Origin: Bradyrhizobium arachidis
GTDB taxonomy: Bacteria > Pseudomonadota > Alphaproteobacteria > Rhizobiales > Xanthobacteraceae
Reading direction: 5' to 3'
Assembly (NCBI RefSeq): GCF_015291705.1
Contig: NZ_CP030050.1
Span: 1,302,001 to 1,366,000 of the forward strand
Length of the DNA: 64,000 nt
Shown: positions 27,412-36,611 of the stretch, piece by piece
How positions within the stretch are numbered: position 1 is the first letter of the stretch
Layout: each line of letters opens with the position of its first letter
The notes under the pieces: model-generated
Database searches by the model: none
The model's input: only the letters and a program-made list of their open reading frames with translations
What the model was told of the DNA's origin: nothing
Translations under genes and position numbers: made by a program

Positions 27412-27430
27412 CGCCCGGTTCGGCCGGGCG
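27412..27430 (-). terminator. Hairpin between tkt and gap (possible attenuator)
   Basis: The seven-pair CGCCCGG / CCGGGCG hairpin with a TTCGG-type loop stands 54 bases beyond the tkt stop. On the minus strand it is followed by TTCCGTC rather than a T run, so it is at best a weak terminator or an RNA-stabilising hairpin. I see no other feature in the gap apart from an eight-base A/T run at 27461. Confidence 0.3.
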
Positions 27431-27483
27431 GTGCTTGATCATATGAGGAGTGTCGTAGTCCTTTTTTTTGGCAAGCTCAACTC

Positions 27484-29469
<1,986 letters not shown>

Positions 29470-29871
29470 GTCTGAAATCCGTCTGGAATGAGGCGCTTGG
29501 CGGTGTACGCCCGCGCGGGAAGGGGGCCTCGCGGCCGCGTAAGGTCGGGGCTGGGATAGCACCTCAGTTCCGGAAGTCCAAGGCAATCAAACGCCGGTTT
29601 GGCCGCAAAAGTTGCGTCATACAGGCTCTGGACCCGAAGGGCCGCGTTAGCGAAAAGTGGCGGCCCGGTCTTGCTTGCGGCAAAGGCGGGGCGTGTGCGC
29701 GGGGGATCATGCTCGCAAGATCGGTGCATAGTTTCGCGGCGGCGTTGCGCTTGGCTAGCTTGCCACGTAAATTTCTGCTTCTAACCGCTTGCCGAACCGA
29801 GTCTTTTGCCGGACGGCAAGCTCCAGGGAAAGGCCACTGGGTAAAGGCCGCCAGGTTCCGCCGCTGACTGC
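29470..29871. other. Divergent intergenic region tkt / DUF4164
   Basis: This 402-base stretch has no credible gene. It holds the putative tkt promoter at 29554-29581 and must also hold the promoter of the DUF4164-zapA operon, which I could not identify. The remainder (29582-29871) is GC-rich without clear repeats. Confidence 0.5.
29554..29581 (-). promoter_or_regulatory. Putative tkt promoter
   Basis: On the minus strand, TTGGAC (29576-29581) and CTATCC (29554-29559) are 16 bases apart, a fair match to the alphaproteobacterial housekeeping consensus. It would give a leader of about 75 bases before tkt. Confidence 0.35.
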
Positions 29872-30192
29872 ATGAACGATCGCGTTTCCAACAGCTCTGC
29901 CATGACGGAGTCCTCGGCCGTCGAGATCGAGATCGCGACTCGCAGGCTGACGGCGGCGCTCGACGCGCTCGAAAGCGCGGTGGAGCGGCGGCGCGATGCC
30001 GATCGTGACGAGAACGAGTTGGCTGCGCGCATCCAGGCGCTCGGCGCCGATCGCTCGCGGCTTGCCGACGAGCTCGATGGAGCTTTGGTGAAGGCGCGCA
30101 AGCTCGAGCGCACCAATCGCGAGATCTCCGACCGGCTGGATTCCGCGATCGTCACGATACGCTCGGTGCTCGATACCGGAGAGGACGGATGA
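29872..30192 (+). CDS. DUF4164 coiled-coil protein
   Basis: The 106-residue protein is almost entirely a predicted coiled coil (VEIEIATRRLTAALDALESA through LERTNREISDRLDSAIVTIR), matching DUF4164, found immediately upstream of zapA in rhizobia. A start ten codons later (MTESSAVEIE) is also possible. Its last codon and stop overlap the zapA start by four bases. The arrangement suggests a cell-division or ZapA-related role, but that is inference from position only. Confidence 0.8.
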   Translation: MNDRVSNSSAMTESSAVEIEIATRRLTAALDALESAVERRRDADRDENELAARIQALGADRSRLADELDGALVKARKLERTNREISDRLDSAIVTIRSVLDTGEDG

Positions 30193-30572
30193 GCCACATC
30201 AACGTCACCATCAACGGCCGGCAATACCGCATGGCCTGCGAGGAAGGCCAGGAGGTGCGGCTGCTCAAGCTCGCCGAGAGCCTGGAGACGCGCATCCAGT
30301 CGCTGCGCGGAAAGTTCGGCGAGATCGGCGATGCGCGCCTCACCGTGATGGCGGCGCTCACCGCCTGCGACGAGCTGGTCGATGCCGGCAACCGCATCCG
30401 CACCATGGAGCAGGAGCTGAACGAGCTCCGGGATTTCCGCAATGCCGCCGTCGAGCGCGCGAGGATGACGCAGACCGCGGTGGTCAACGCGCTGAACGCC
30501 GCCGCCGAGCGAATCGAGAAATCGACCCAGGTCCTGAACCGCACCGTCGGCGGCGGCATCGCGATCGGGTAG
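30189..30572 (+). CDS. zapA: Cell division protein ZapA
   Basis: The 127-residue protein has the ZapA N-terminal fold (MSHINVTINGRQYRMACEEG, then QEVRLLKLAESLETRIQSLR and ARLTVMAALTACDELVDAGN) followed by a long C-terminal helix. ZapA bundles FtsZ filaments at midcell. The gene overlaps DUF4164 (ATGA). The neighbourhood zapA / 6S RNA / 5-formyltetrahydrofolate cyclo-ligase is conserved across Proteobacteria and supports both this call and that of the RNA. Confidence 0.93.
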   Translation: MSHINVTINGRQYRMACEEGQEVRLLKLAESLETRIQSLRGKFGEIGDARLTVMAALTACDELVDAGNRIRTMEQELNELRDFRNAAVERARMTQTAVVNALNAAAERIEKSTQVLNRTVGGGIAIG

Positions 30573-30594
30573 GGCCTGCTGCCACGCAGGCACT

Positions 30595-30628
30595 GCGCTC
30601 CCTCCCCCGCTTGCGGGGGAGGGAGCGC
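30595..30628. repeat. Short family C hairpin after zapA
   Basis: A perfect 16-pair inverted repeat with a two-base centre (GCGCTCCCTCCCCCGC and its complement). It stands 22 bases after the zapA stop and before the 6S RNA promoter. It could block transcript ends or weakly terminate zapA, but no T run follows. Confidence 0.6.
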
Positions 30629-30670
30629 ACCGGCGAACTTGGCAAGCAAGTGGGTAGCCACTCGCCGGGC

Positions 30671-30699
30671 TGGCGATTCGTCAACATCGTTGTTACATT
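30671..30699 (+). promoter_or_regulatory. Putative 6S RNA promoter
   Basis: TGGCGA (30671-30676) and TACATT (30694-30699) have 17-base spacing. Transcription would begin within a few bases of 30704, where the closing stem of the 6S RNA starts. Confidence 0.4.
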
Positions 30700-30703
30700 G
30701 TCC

Positions 30704-30868
30704 CGGCGAGGCTGCGACGTGCGTCAGGAGCCATATATCCCCGGGGCCTTATCGATCCTTTAGGGAACTGTCCCTGGCCGGGCCCGTGGGCTCGGACATA
30801 TGGTGCCCACCTACTTTCGTAGGGAACTCCGGGATCGAGTGCTTCAACGGCGTCCGCGGCCTCGCACT
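30704..30868 (+). ncRNA. ssrS: 6S RNA
   Basis: The ends pair as a long closing stem: gcgaggctgcgacg (30706-30719) with cgtccgcggcctcgc (30851-30865). The interior is a mostly self-complementary rod with a central asymmetric region, the standard 6S fold, and its size of about 165 bases is right for Alphaproteobacteria. It lies between zapA and the 5-formyltetrahydrofolate cyclo-ligase gene, where 6S RNA is found in most Proteobacteria. 6S RNA binds housekeeping RNA polymerase and dampens transcription in stationary phase. The exact ends are estimated. Confidence 0.8.
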
Positions 30869-30938
30869 GTTTCTTCCTTCTGGTTCGTGCCTGTCGAATT
30901 TGCGTCCCCGACACGCTTGCGGTTCAATTGAGGCTCGG

Positions 30939-31066
30939 TGTCATGCCCCGCCTGGTGCGCAATTGCGCACGGGGACCGGGGCATCCAGGACGCCGCGGCG
31001 TCGAGGTCTGTGCACTGGCGTCTCTGGAATACTGGATCGTTCGCATTCGCGGACGATGACGGCGGA
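30939..31066. repeat. Intergenic repeat family B, copy 2
   Basis: gtgtcatgccccgc ... gcatccaggacgccgcgg ... ctggaatactggatcg ... gatgacggcgg, matching copies at 19708 and 44326. It separates the 6S RNA from the cyclo-ligase gene. Confidence 0.75.
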
Positions 31067-31096
31067 GCAAGACTTCGCCATCGGGGGAAAACGCGC

Positions 31097-31693
31097 ATGT
31101 CCAACTCCAAAGCCGAACTCCGCGCCAAGGCCCTCGCCAAGCGCGACGCGCTGAGCGAGAAGAAGCGCATCGCTGCCGCCGCAAAGCTCGCCAAGCGCGG
31201 GCTGCCGTTCGACCTCTTGCCCGGCAGCATCGTCTCCGGCTATTCGCCGATCCGCAGCGAGATCGATCCGATGCCGCTCCTGAAGAAGCTCGCGGAGCAG
31301 GGCGCAAAGCTGGCGCTGCCCTGCGTTACCACGCGCGGCAAGGCGCTGATCTTCCGCCTCTTCCATCCGAACGACCGCCTGATGCTCGGCCCGCTCGGCA
31401 TTCCCGAACCGTCGCCGGCAGCGGCCGAAGTGATCCCCGACATCATGCTGACGCCGCTTGCGGCGTTCGACCGCCTCGGCCATCGCATCGGCTATGGTGC
31501 GGGGCATTACGATTTCACCTTCGCGCATTTGCGCAAGGCCAAGCACATCGTCGGTATCGGGCTTGCTTTTGCAGCGCAGGAGATCGAGGCGGTTCCGGCA
31601 CTATCCCACGACGTGGCGCTGGATTATGTGCTAACGGAATCGGACGTGTTCGATTTCCGGAGTTCTGAAGTTGCGCATTCTCTTCGTGGGTGA
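31097..31693 (+). CDS. 5-formyltetrahydrofolate cyclo-ligase
   Basis: The 198-residue ATP-dependent enzyme converts 5-formyl-THF to 5,10-methenyl-THF. Visible features are the N-terminal basic helix (KAELRAKALAKRDAL), SGYSPIRSEIDPMPLL, and the signature LTPLAAFDRLGHRIGYGAGH YD near the C-terminus (residues about 120-145). The start at 31097 is chosen because the long upstream in-frame extension is repeat sequence. It overlaps the following phosphodiesterase gene by 23 bases. The E. coli homologue YgfA also lies beside 6S RNA, which can co-transcribe with it. Confidence 0.92.
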   Translation: MSNSKAELRAKALAKRDALSEKKRIAAAAKLAKRGLPFDLLPGSIVSGYSPIRSEIDPMPLLKKLAEQGAKLALPCVTTRGKALIFRLFHPNDRLMLGPLGIPEPSPAAAEVIPDIMLTPLAAFDRLGHRIGYGAGHYDFTFAHLRKAKHIVGIGLAFAAQEIEAVPALSHDVALDYVLTESDVFDFRSSEVAHSLRG

Positions 31694-32495
31694 TGTCGTC
31701 GGCCGTAGCGGGCGCGAGGCCGTCGCGGAATATCTGCCCGGCATGGTCAAGGACTGGTCGCTCGATTTCGTCGTCGTGAACGGTGAGAATTCGGCCGGCG
31801 GCTTCGGCATCACGGAAGCGATCTACCGGGATCTCGTCGAGGCCGGCGCCGACGCGGTGACGCTCGGCAACCATTCCTGGGACCAGCGCGAGGCGCTGGT
31901 GTTCATCGAGCGCGCCGACCGCTTGGTGCGTCCCGCCAACTATCCGCGCGGCACGCCCGGCCGCGGCGCCGCTCTGGTCGAGACCAAGAACGGCAAGCAT
32001 GCGCTGGTCGTCAACGCGCTCGGCCGCGTCTTCATGACCCCCTTCGACGATCCCTTTGCCGCGCTCGAGCGCGAGCTCGGCGCCTGCCCGCTCGGCGTTG
32101 CCGCCGACGCCATCGTCGTCGATTTCCATTGCGAGGCGACCAGCGAGAAGCAGGGCATCGGCTTCTTCTGCGACGGCCGCGCCAGCCTCGTCGTCGGCAC
32201 GCACACGCATGTGCCGACCGCCGATCATCAGATCCTCTCCGGCGGCACCGCCTACATGACCGATGCCGGCATGACCGGCGATTACGATTCCATCATCGGC
32301 ATGCAGAAGGAAGAACCGCTGCGGAGATTCACGTCAGGGATTCCGTCGGGACGTTTCGAGCCGGCCGCGGGCGTCGCGACGCTCAGCGGCGTTGCGGTCG
32401 AGACGGATGACGCGACGGGCCTGGCGCTCAAGATCGCGCCGGTGCGTGTTGGTGGAAGGCTGGAGCCGGCAACGCCAAAATTCTGGTTGAGCTAA
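31671..32495 (+). CDS. YmdB-type metallophosphoesterase (TIGR00282 family)
   Basis: The 274-residue dinuclear-metal phosphodiesterase has ILFVGDVVGRSG, VVNGENSAGGFGI, TLGNHSWDQ and VGTHTHVPTADHQIL, the ordered metal motifs of the YmdB group, with YMTDAGMTGDYDSIIGM near the end. Family members hydrolyse 2',3'-cyclic nucleotides. The start is TTG at 31671, inside the cyclo-ligase gene, with GGAG nine bases upstream, so translation is coupled. The pairing with the folate enzyme is often seen in Alphaproteobacteria. Confidence 0.9.
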   Translation: MRILFVGDVVGRSGREAVAEYLPGMVKDWSLDFVVVNGENSAGGFGITEAIYRDLVEAGADAVTLGNHSWDQREALVFIERADRLVRPANYPRGTPGRGAALVETKNGKHALVVNALGRVFMTPFDDPFAALERELGACPLGVAADAIVVDFHCEATSEKQGIGFFCDGRASLVVGTHTHVPTADHQILSGGTAYMTDAGMTGDYDSIIGMQKEEPLRRFTSGIPSGRFEPAAGVATLSGVAVETDDATGLALKIAPVRVGGRLEPATPKFWLS

Positions 32496-32505
32496 AGAAC
32501 GAAGC

Positions 32506-32702
32506 TACACCCTCGGTGTCGTCCCCGCGAACGCGGGGACCCATAACCCCAGGGAGTAGTTGTGATGCGAGACTGGTCACTACGAATCTTCGCCAAACCA
32601 CTCCCTGTGGGTATGGGTCCCGGATCGGCGCGCGCCTGAGGGCGCGCTTGTCCGGGACGACAGTTGAGATTGACGCACGCAACTGCGCATCAATTGCGTC
32701 GT
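32506..32702. repeat. Intergenic repeat family E, copy 1
   Basis: The element (caccctcggtgtcgtccccg ... acccataaccccagggagta ... atgggtcccggatc ... gtccgggacgac ... gattgacgc) has a close second copy at 35080-35262. It fills the gap between the convergent YmdB-type and CobW genes. Confidence 0.75.
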
Positions 32703-32726
32703 CTGTTCCCTTAGCGCCGCCGAGCC

Positions 32727-33794
32727 TCACGCCGCCGCGCGGACCGCCCGCCACAGCTCCAGCACGTCCGATCGCGAGATGCCGCGCGTGATGAAGACGA
32801 TGCGCGAGCGGCGATCGCTGTCGGGCCAGGCGGCCAGCGCCACCGGTGGGTGGAAGACGTGATGCACGCCGTGGATCACAACCGGCGCAGCCTCGCCGTG
32901 AAGATTGAGAATCCCCTTCACCCGCAAGAGATCAGCGCCACGCGCGTTGCGCAAATGCGCGAGCCAGTGCGTCACCGCCATCCAGTCGAGCGGCTCGTCG
33001 AACGCGAGCATGAAACTGGTGATGGATGCGTCGTGATCGTGATGATCGTGGTCATGATGCGCGTGACGATCGTGATGCGAATGACCGGCATGCGCGTGCG
33101 GCTCGGCGAAGGCGTGCTCATTGAGCCAGCGCGCAACGTCGATCCTTTTCTTCTCGGGATCGATCAGGCCCGCACCGAATAGCTGGGCCGGATCGATCTC
33201 GCCATGATCGACGGTTTCGATCCTCGCGCCGGGATTGAGCTGGCGGAGACGCAGCTCCAACAAGCCGACATCGTCGACCAGATCGCGCTTGGTGATCAGC
33301 AGCCGGTCCGCCAGCGCGACCTGCTTCACCGCCTCATACTGGCGGTCGAGCTGATGCGATGCGTTGACCGCATCGACCGTGGTCACGATCGTGTCGAGCC
33401 GCAGGAAGTGCGAGACGAGCGGGTTGTTGAGCAGCAGCTGCACGATCGGCGCGGGATCGGCGAGCCCGGTGGTCTCGACCAGGATGCGGCGGAACGGCGG
33501 AATCTCGCCGCGGTCACGCTTGACCAGGAGGTCCCGCAGCGTCTGTTCCAGGTCGCTGCGGATGGTGCAGCAGATGCAGCCGCTTGCGAGCACGGCAACT
33601 TCGCCATCGACGCGCTCGACCAGGAGATGGTCGAGACTGACCTCGCCATACTCGTTGATGATGACGGCGCTGTCCTTCATGTCGTCGCGGCGCAGCAGGC
33701 GATTGAGCAGCGTGGTCTTGCCGCTGCCGAGAAAGCCGGTGATCAGCGACACCGGGAGTCGCTGCGCCGATCTGTCGGTTTCGAACAGGCCCAT
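32727..33794 (-). CDS. CobW/COG0523 GTPase with histidine-rich loop
   Basis: The 355-residue G3E GTPase has Walker A GFLGSGKTT (residues 20-28), the metal motif CxCC (C73, C75, C76) in SGCICCTIRSDL, and a CobW C-terminal domain. Residues about 231-256 form a histidine/aspartate-rich loop with more than ten histidines, typical of metal-trafficking members (zinc or cobalt). The start at 33794 has GGGAGA eight bases upstream; other in-frame ATGs exist upstream. It is divergent from the cyclase-family gene, which may be a metalloenzyme client. The metal is not predictable from sequence. Confidence 0.88.
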   Translation of the reverse strand: MGLFETDRSAQRLPVSLITGFLGSGKTTLLNRLLRRDDMKDSAVIINEYGEVSLDHLLVERVDGEVAVLASGCICCTIRSDLEQTLRDLLVKRDRGEIPPFRRILVETTGLADPAPIVQLLLNNPLVSHFLRLDTIVTTVDAVNASHQLDRQYEAVKQVALADRLLITKRDLVDDVGLLELRLRQLNPGARIETVDHGEIDPAQLFGAGLIDPEKKRIDVARWLNEHAFAEPHAHAGHSHHDRHAHHDHDHHDHDASITSFMLAFDEPLDWMAVTHWLAHLRNARGADLLRVKGILNLHGEAAPVVIHGVHHVFHPPVALAAWPDSDRRSRIVFITRGISRSDVLELWRAVRAAA

Positions 33795-33877
33795 GGGAAG
33801 CTCTCCCGCCATCGGTCTTATTTTTGTCGCTGGACAACAGCGCAATGGAGGAGGAGGGTAGCCGGAAACAATTTGAG

Positions 33878-33895
33878 AGTCAGATTTTGTTCTGA
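33878..33895. promoter_or_regulatory. Inverted repeat between the cobW-like and cyclase genes
   Basis: GTCAGA-TTTTGT-TCTGAC is a perfect six-base inverted repeat with a six-base spacer, lying 20 bases before the cyclase start in a 121-base divergent gap. It does not resemble a Zur box as I know it. It may be an operator or a leader hairpin. Confidence 0.45.
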
Positions 33896-33915
33896 CCACA
33901 ACCTGGGAGGGTGCA

Positions 33916-35013
33916 ATGTCTAATGAGATCAACAACGTAGATCAAGACGACAGCGGCTCCACGACCGATCGGCGGACCCTGCTCCGCACCGCGGGCATCG
34001 CCGGCGTCGCAGGAGCCGCCCTCGCCGGCTCGATGCACGGCAAGTTCTCGCTTGCACCGATCAGCCAAGCCCAGGCGCAGATCGCGACCTCCATGCCCAA
34101 GGGCACCGACAAGCCGTGGTGGCCGTCGAAATGGGGCAAGGACGACGAGTCCGGCGCATCAAATCACATCACGCCCGAAAAGGTCCTCGATGCCGCGAAA
34201 TGGATCAAGGACGGCAAGATCTACAAGATCGGCCGCGTCTACGAAGGCGGCATGCCGCTGTTCGGTCCGCGCGCGTTCACGCTGCGCATTCCCGGCAGCC
34301 CGACCGGCGGCCCGTTCGGCGACAACAAGATGGTCTATCACGACGAATTCCTGACCACGGAGATCGGCCAGACCGGTACCCAATTCGATGGCCTCGGCCA
34401 TATCGGAATCCAATTGGGCAAGGACGGCGACAAGAACGAGATGCGGTTCTACAATGGTTTCACCGCAACCGAGATCAGCGACGCCTACGGTTTGAAGAAG
34501 CTCGGTGTCGAGAAGCTCAAGCCGCTGTTCACCCGCGCGCATCTGGTCGACATGGTCGCGCTGAAGGGCGGGATGATGGACGTCGGCCAGGAGATCACCG
34601 CGGCCGACATCAAGGCCGCGCTGGCCAAGCAGAACATTCCCGAGAGCGACATCAAGCCGGGCGATGCCATCATGTTCCACACCGGCTGGGGCTCGCTGTG
34701 GATGAAGAACAACGACCGCTTCAACAGCGGCGAGCCGGGCATCGGCATGGATGCGGCGAGGTGGGTGATCGAGAAGGATCTCGCGCTCACCGGCGCCGAC
34801 ACCTGGGCGGTGGAGGTGGTGCCCAATCCCGACAAGTCGCTCGCTTTCGTGGTCCATTCCGAGCTGCAGACCAAGCACGGCATCCACAACCACGAGAACC
34901 TCTTCTTCGACGATCTGATCGCCGACAAGAAGTACCAGTTCGTCTATTGCTTCGCGCCGGCCCCGATCAAGGGTGCCACGGGCAGCAACGGCTGCCCGAT
35001 TGCGCTTACGTGA
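33916..35013 (+). CDS. Tat-exported cyclase-family (kynurenine-formamidase-like) metalloenzyme
   Basis: The 365-residue protein starts with a twin-arginine signal (DRRTLLRTAG at residues 19-27, then a hydrophobic stretch and AQAQ), so it is folded before export to the periplasm. The mature domain has the cyclase motif QTGTQFDGLGHIG (152-164), a variant of the HxGTHxDxPxH metal site with the first histidine replaced by glutamine, plus DAIMFHTGWGSLW and EVVPN. Family members hydrolyse amide or lactone bonds. The start follows GGGAGGG. The divergent CobW-like gene could help supply metal. The substrate is unknown. Confidence 0.85.
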   Translation: MSNEINNVDQDDSGSTTDRRTLLRTAGIAGVAGAALAGSMHGKFSLAPISQAQAQIATSMPKGTDKPWWPSKWGKDDESGASNHITPEKVLDAAKWIKDGKIYKIGRVYEGGMPLFGPRAFTLRIPGSPTGGPFGDNKMVYHDEFLTTEIGQTGTQFDGLGHIGIQLGKDGDKNEMRFYNGFTATEISDAYGLKKLGVEKLKPLFTRAHLVDMVALKGGMMDVGQEITAADIKAALAKQNIPESDIKPGDAIMFHTGWGSLWMKNNDRFNSGEPGIGMDAARWVIEKDLALTGADTWAVEVVPNPDKSLAFVVHSELQTKHGIHNHENLFFDDLIADKKYQFVYCFAPAPIKGATGSNGCPIALT

Positions 35014-35079
35014 GGGGATAGATCGGCGCGGGCAGATGAAGCGTCCGCGCCGATGTTTTGGGTAGGGTGAAAGCGGCGC

Positions 35080-35262
35080 GACACCCTCAGTGTCGTGCCC
35101 GCGAACGCGGGGACCCATAACCCCAGGGAGTAGTGATTGCGCGAAGCCGGTCACTCCGAGTCTTCGCAAAACTATTGCTGCGGCGTATGGGTCCCGGATC
35201 TTCGCTGCGCTCGTCCGGGACGACGGCGGAGATTGACGCGCGATCGCGCATCAATCTCGCCA
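35080..35262. repeat. Intergenic repeat family E, copy 2
   Basis: It matches 32506-32702 over both arms (acccataaccccagggagta; tatgggtcccggatc; cgtccgggacgacgg; gattgacgcgc). It lies between the convergent cyclase and cytochrome genes. Confidence 0.75.
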
Positions 35263-35267
35263 TCACG

Positions 35268-36611
35268 CTACTCCGCCGTCTGCTCCCGCAGCTCGGCCAC
35301 ATCCTTCGCCGTCAGCTTCGAGCCCTTCGTCCCGAACCGCGCCGTCACATAATTCGCCACCGCTGCGATCTCGTCGTCGGTATACGCACTTCCGAACGCG
35401 GGCATCGATAGTGCGCCGTCCGGCCTGTGTCGTTTGGTGCCCGAGATCACGATCTGCGCGACGTTGGTGGCGGCGGGGTCGTTGACGGCCCAGGTGCCGG
35501 TGAGGGTTGCCATCGGCGAGACCGGGCTGTCGCCGCTCCAGCCGTGACAGCTGGCGCAGGCGCTGGCGAACACCTTCTTGCCGCGCGCATCTGCTGTCAC
35601 GCCTTCCTTGTGCGAGGCGGGCGCGACTGGCGCTGTGGTGGCGGGCAGGTCGGGCGAGGGCTGCGGCGGCACGCTGCGCAAATAGGCAACGATGCTGCTG
35701 ATGTCTTCGGGCGCGAACTGGCTGAAGCTGTGGTCGACCGCTTCGCCCATCGGGCCTGACGCCGAGCCGTGGCCCGGCGCGTGGCCGAGCGACAGATAGG
35801 AGATCAGATCCTGGTCGCTCCAGTTGCCGAGACCCGTCGCCTTGTCGGAAGAGATGTTGAAGGCGCGCCAGCCCGCTGTGATCGCGCCGGCGAACTTCTT
35901 GCGGTTATCCAGCGCGAAGCCGAGATTGCGCGGCGTGTGGCACTCACCGCAATGCGCCAGCGCCTCGGCGAGATACGCGCCTCTGTTCCATTCCGGGCTC
36001 TTCGATGTGTCGGGCGTGAAGCGCGTGTCCGGATTGAACACCGCCGACCAAAAGATCATCGCCCAGCGCTGGTTGAACGGGAACGACAGCGTGTTCTCGG
36101 GCGCCTTGGCGCGCACCGCAGGCAGGCTGAACAGATAGGCCTTCACCGCCAGCACGTCCTCGTCGGTCATGAACGTGTAAGACGTGTACGGCATCGCCGG
36201 ATAGAGCCGGGCGCCGTCACGGCGCTGGCCGTGCTGGACCGCGTTCAGAAAGTCCTGGTCGCTGTAATTGCCGATGCCGGTGTCCTTGTCCGGCGTGATG
36301 TTGGTTGAATAGAGCGTGCCGAACGGCAGCTTGAAGGCGAGGCCGCCGGAATAGTCCTTCTCGCCCGGCTTGGTGTGGCAGACCATGCAATCGGCGGCCT
36401 TGGCGAGATATTCGCCGCGCTCGACCAGGCTCGCTTTCTCCAGCTTGGCCGGCACGCCGGTCGGCTTGCCGGCGCGGTAATCCGCCAGCGCCACCTTGGT
36501 GCCGCCGGCAAAGTCGAGCGGGCCGGGCCCGCGGATGAGGAAGACGCCGAGTCCTGCTACGACGACGGCGATGACGACGAGGCTTCCGAGGATACGCATC
36601 TTGCCGCTCAT
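35268..36611 (-). CDS. Triheme cytochrome c subunit of a membrane dehydrogenase
   Basis: The 447-residue protein has an N-terminal hydrophobic anchor/signal (about 5-26) and three heme-binding CxxCH sites: CMVCH (C75-H79), CGECH (about 223) and CASCH (about 352). Each is in a class I cytochrome c fold with downstream methionine ligands such as YPAMPYTSY and LSMPAFGSAY. This is the layout of the electron-accepting subunit of periplasmic aldehyde, alcohol or heterocycle dehydrogenases. It overlaps the molybdopterin-subunit stop by four bases and should pass electrons to the quinone pool or a terminal oxidase. Confidence 0.93.
   Translation of the reverse strand: MSGKMRILGSLVVIAVVVAGLGVFLIRGPGPLDFAGGTKVALADYRAGKPTGVPAKLEKASLVERGEYLAKAADCMVCHTKPGEKDYSGGLAFKLPFGTLYSTNITPDKDTGIGNYSDQDFLNAVQHGQRRDGARLYPAMPYTSYTFMTDEDVLAVKAYLFSLPAVRAKAPENTLSFPFNQRWAMIFWSAVFNPDTRFTPDTSKSPEWNRGAYLAEALAHCGECHTPRNLGFALDNRKKFAGAITAGWRAFNISSDKATGLGNWSDQDLISYLSLGHAPGHGSASGPMGEAVDHSFSQFAPEDISSIVAYLRSVPPQPSPDLPATTAPVAPASHKEGVTADARGKKVFASACASCHGWSGDSPVSPMATLTGTWAVNDPAATNVAQIVISGTKRHRPDGALSMPAFGSAYTDDEIAAVANYVTARFGTKGSKLTAKDVAELREQTAE

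Noticed and set aside
29582..29871. A further gene in the tkt/DUF4164 gap
   Set aside because: The open frames there lack ribosome sites, contain no motifs and are not supported by codon usage.
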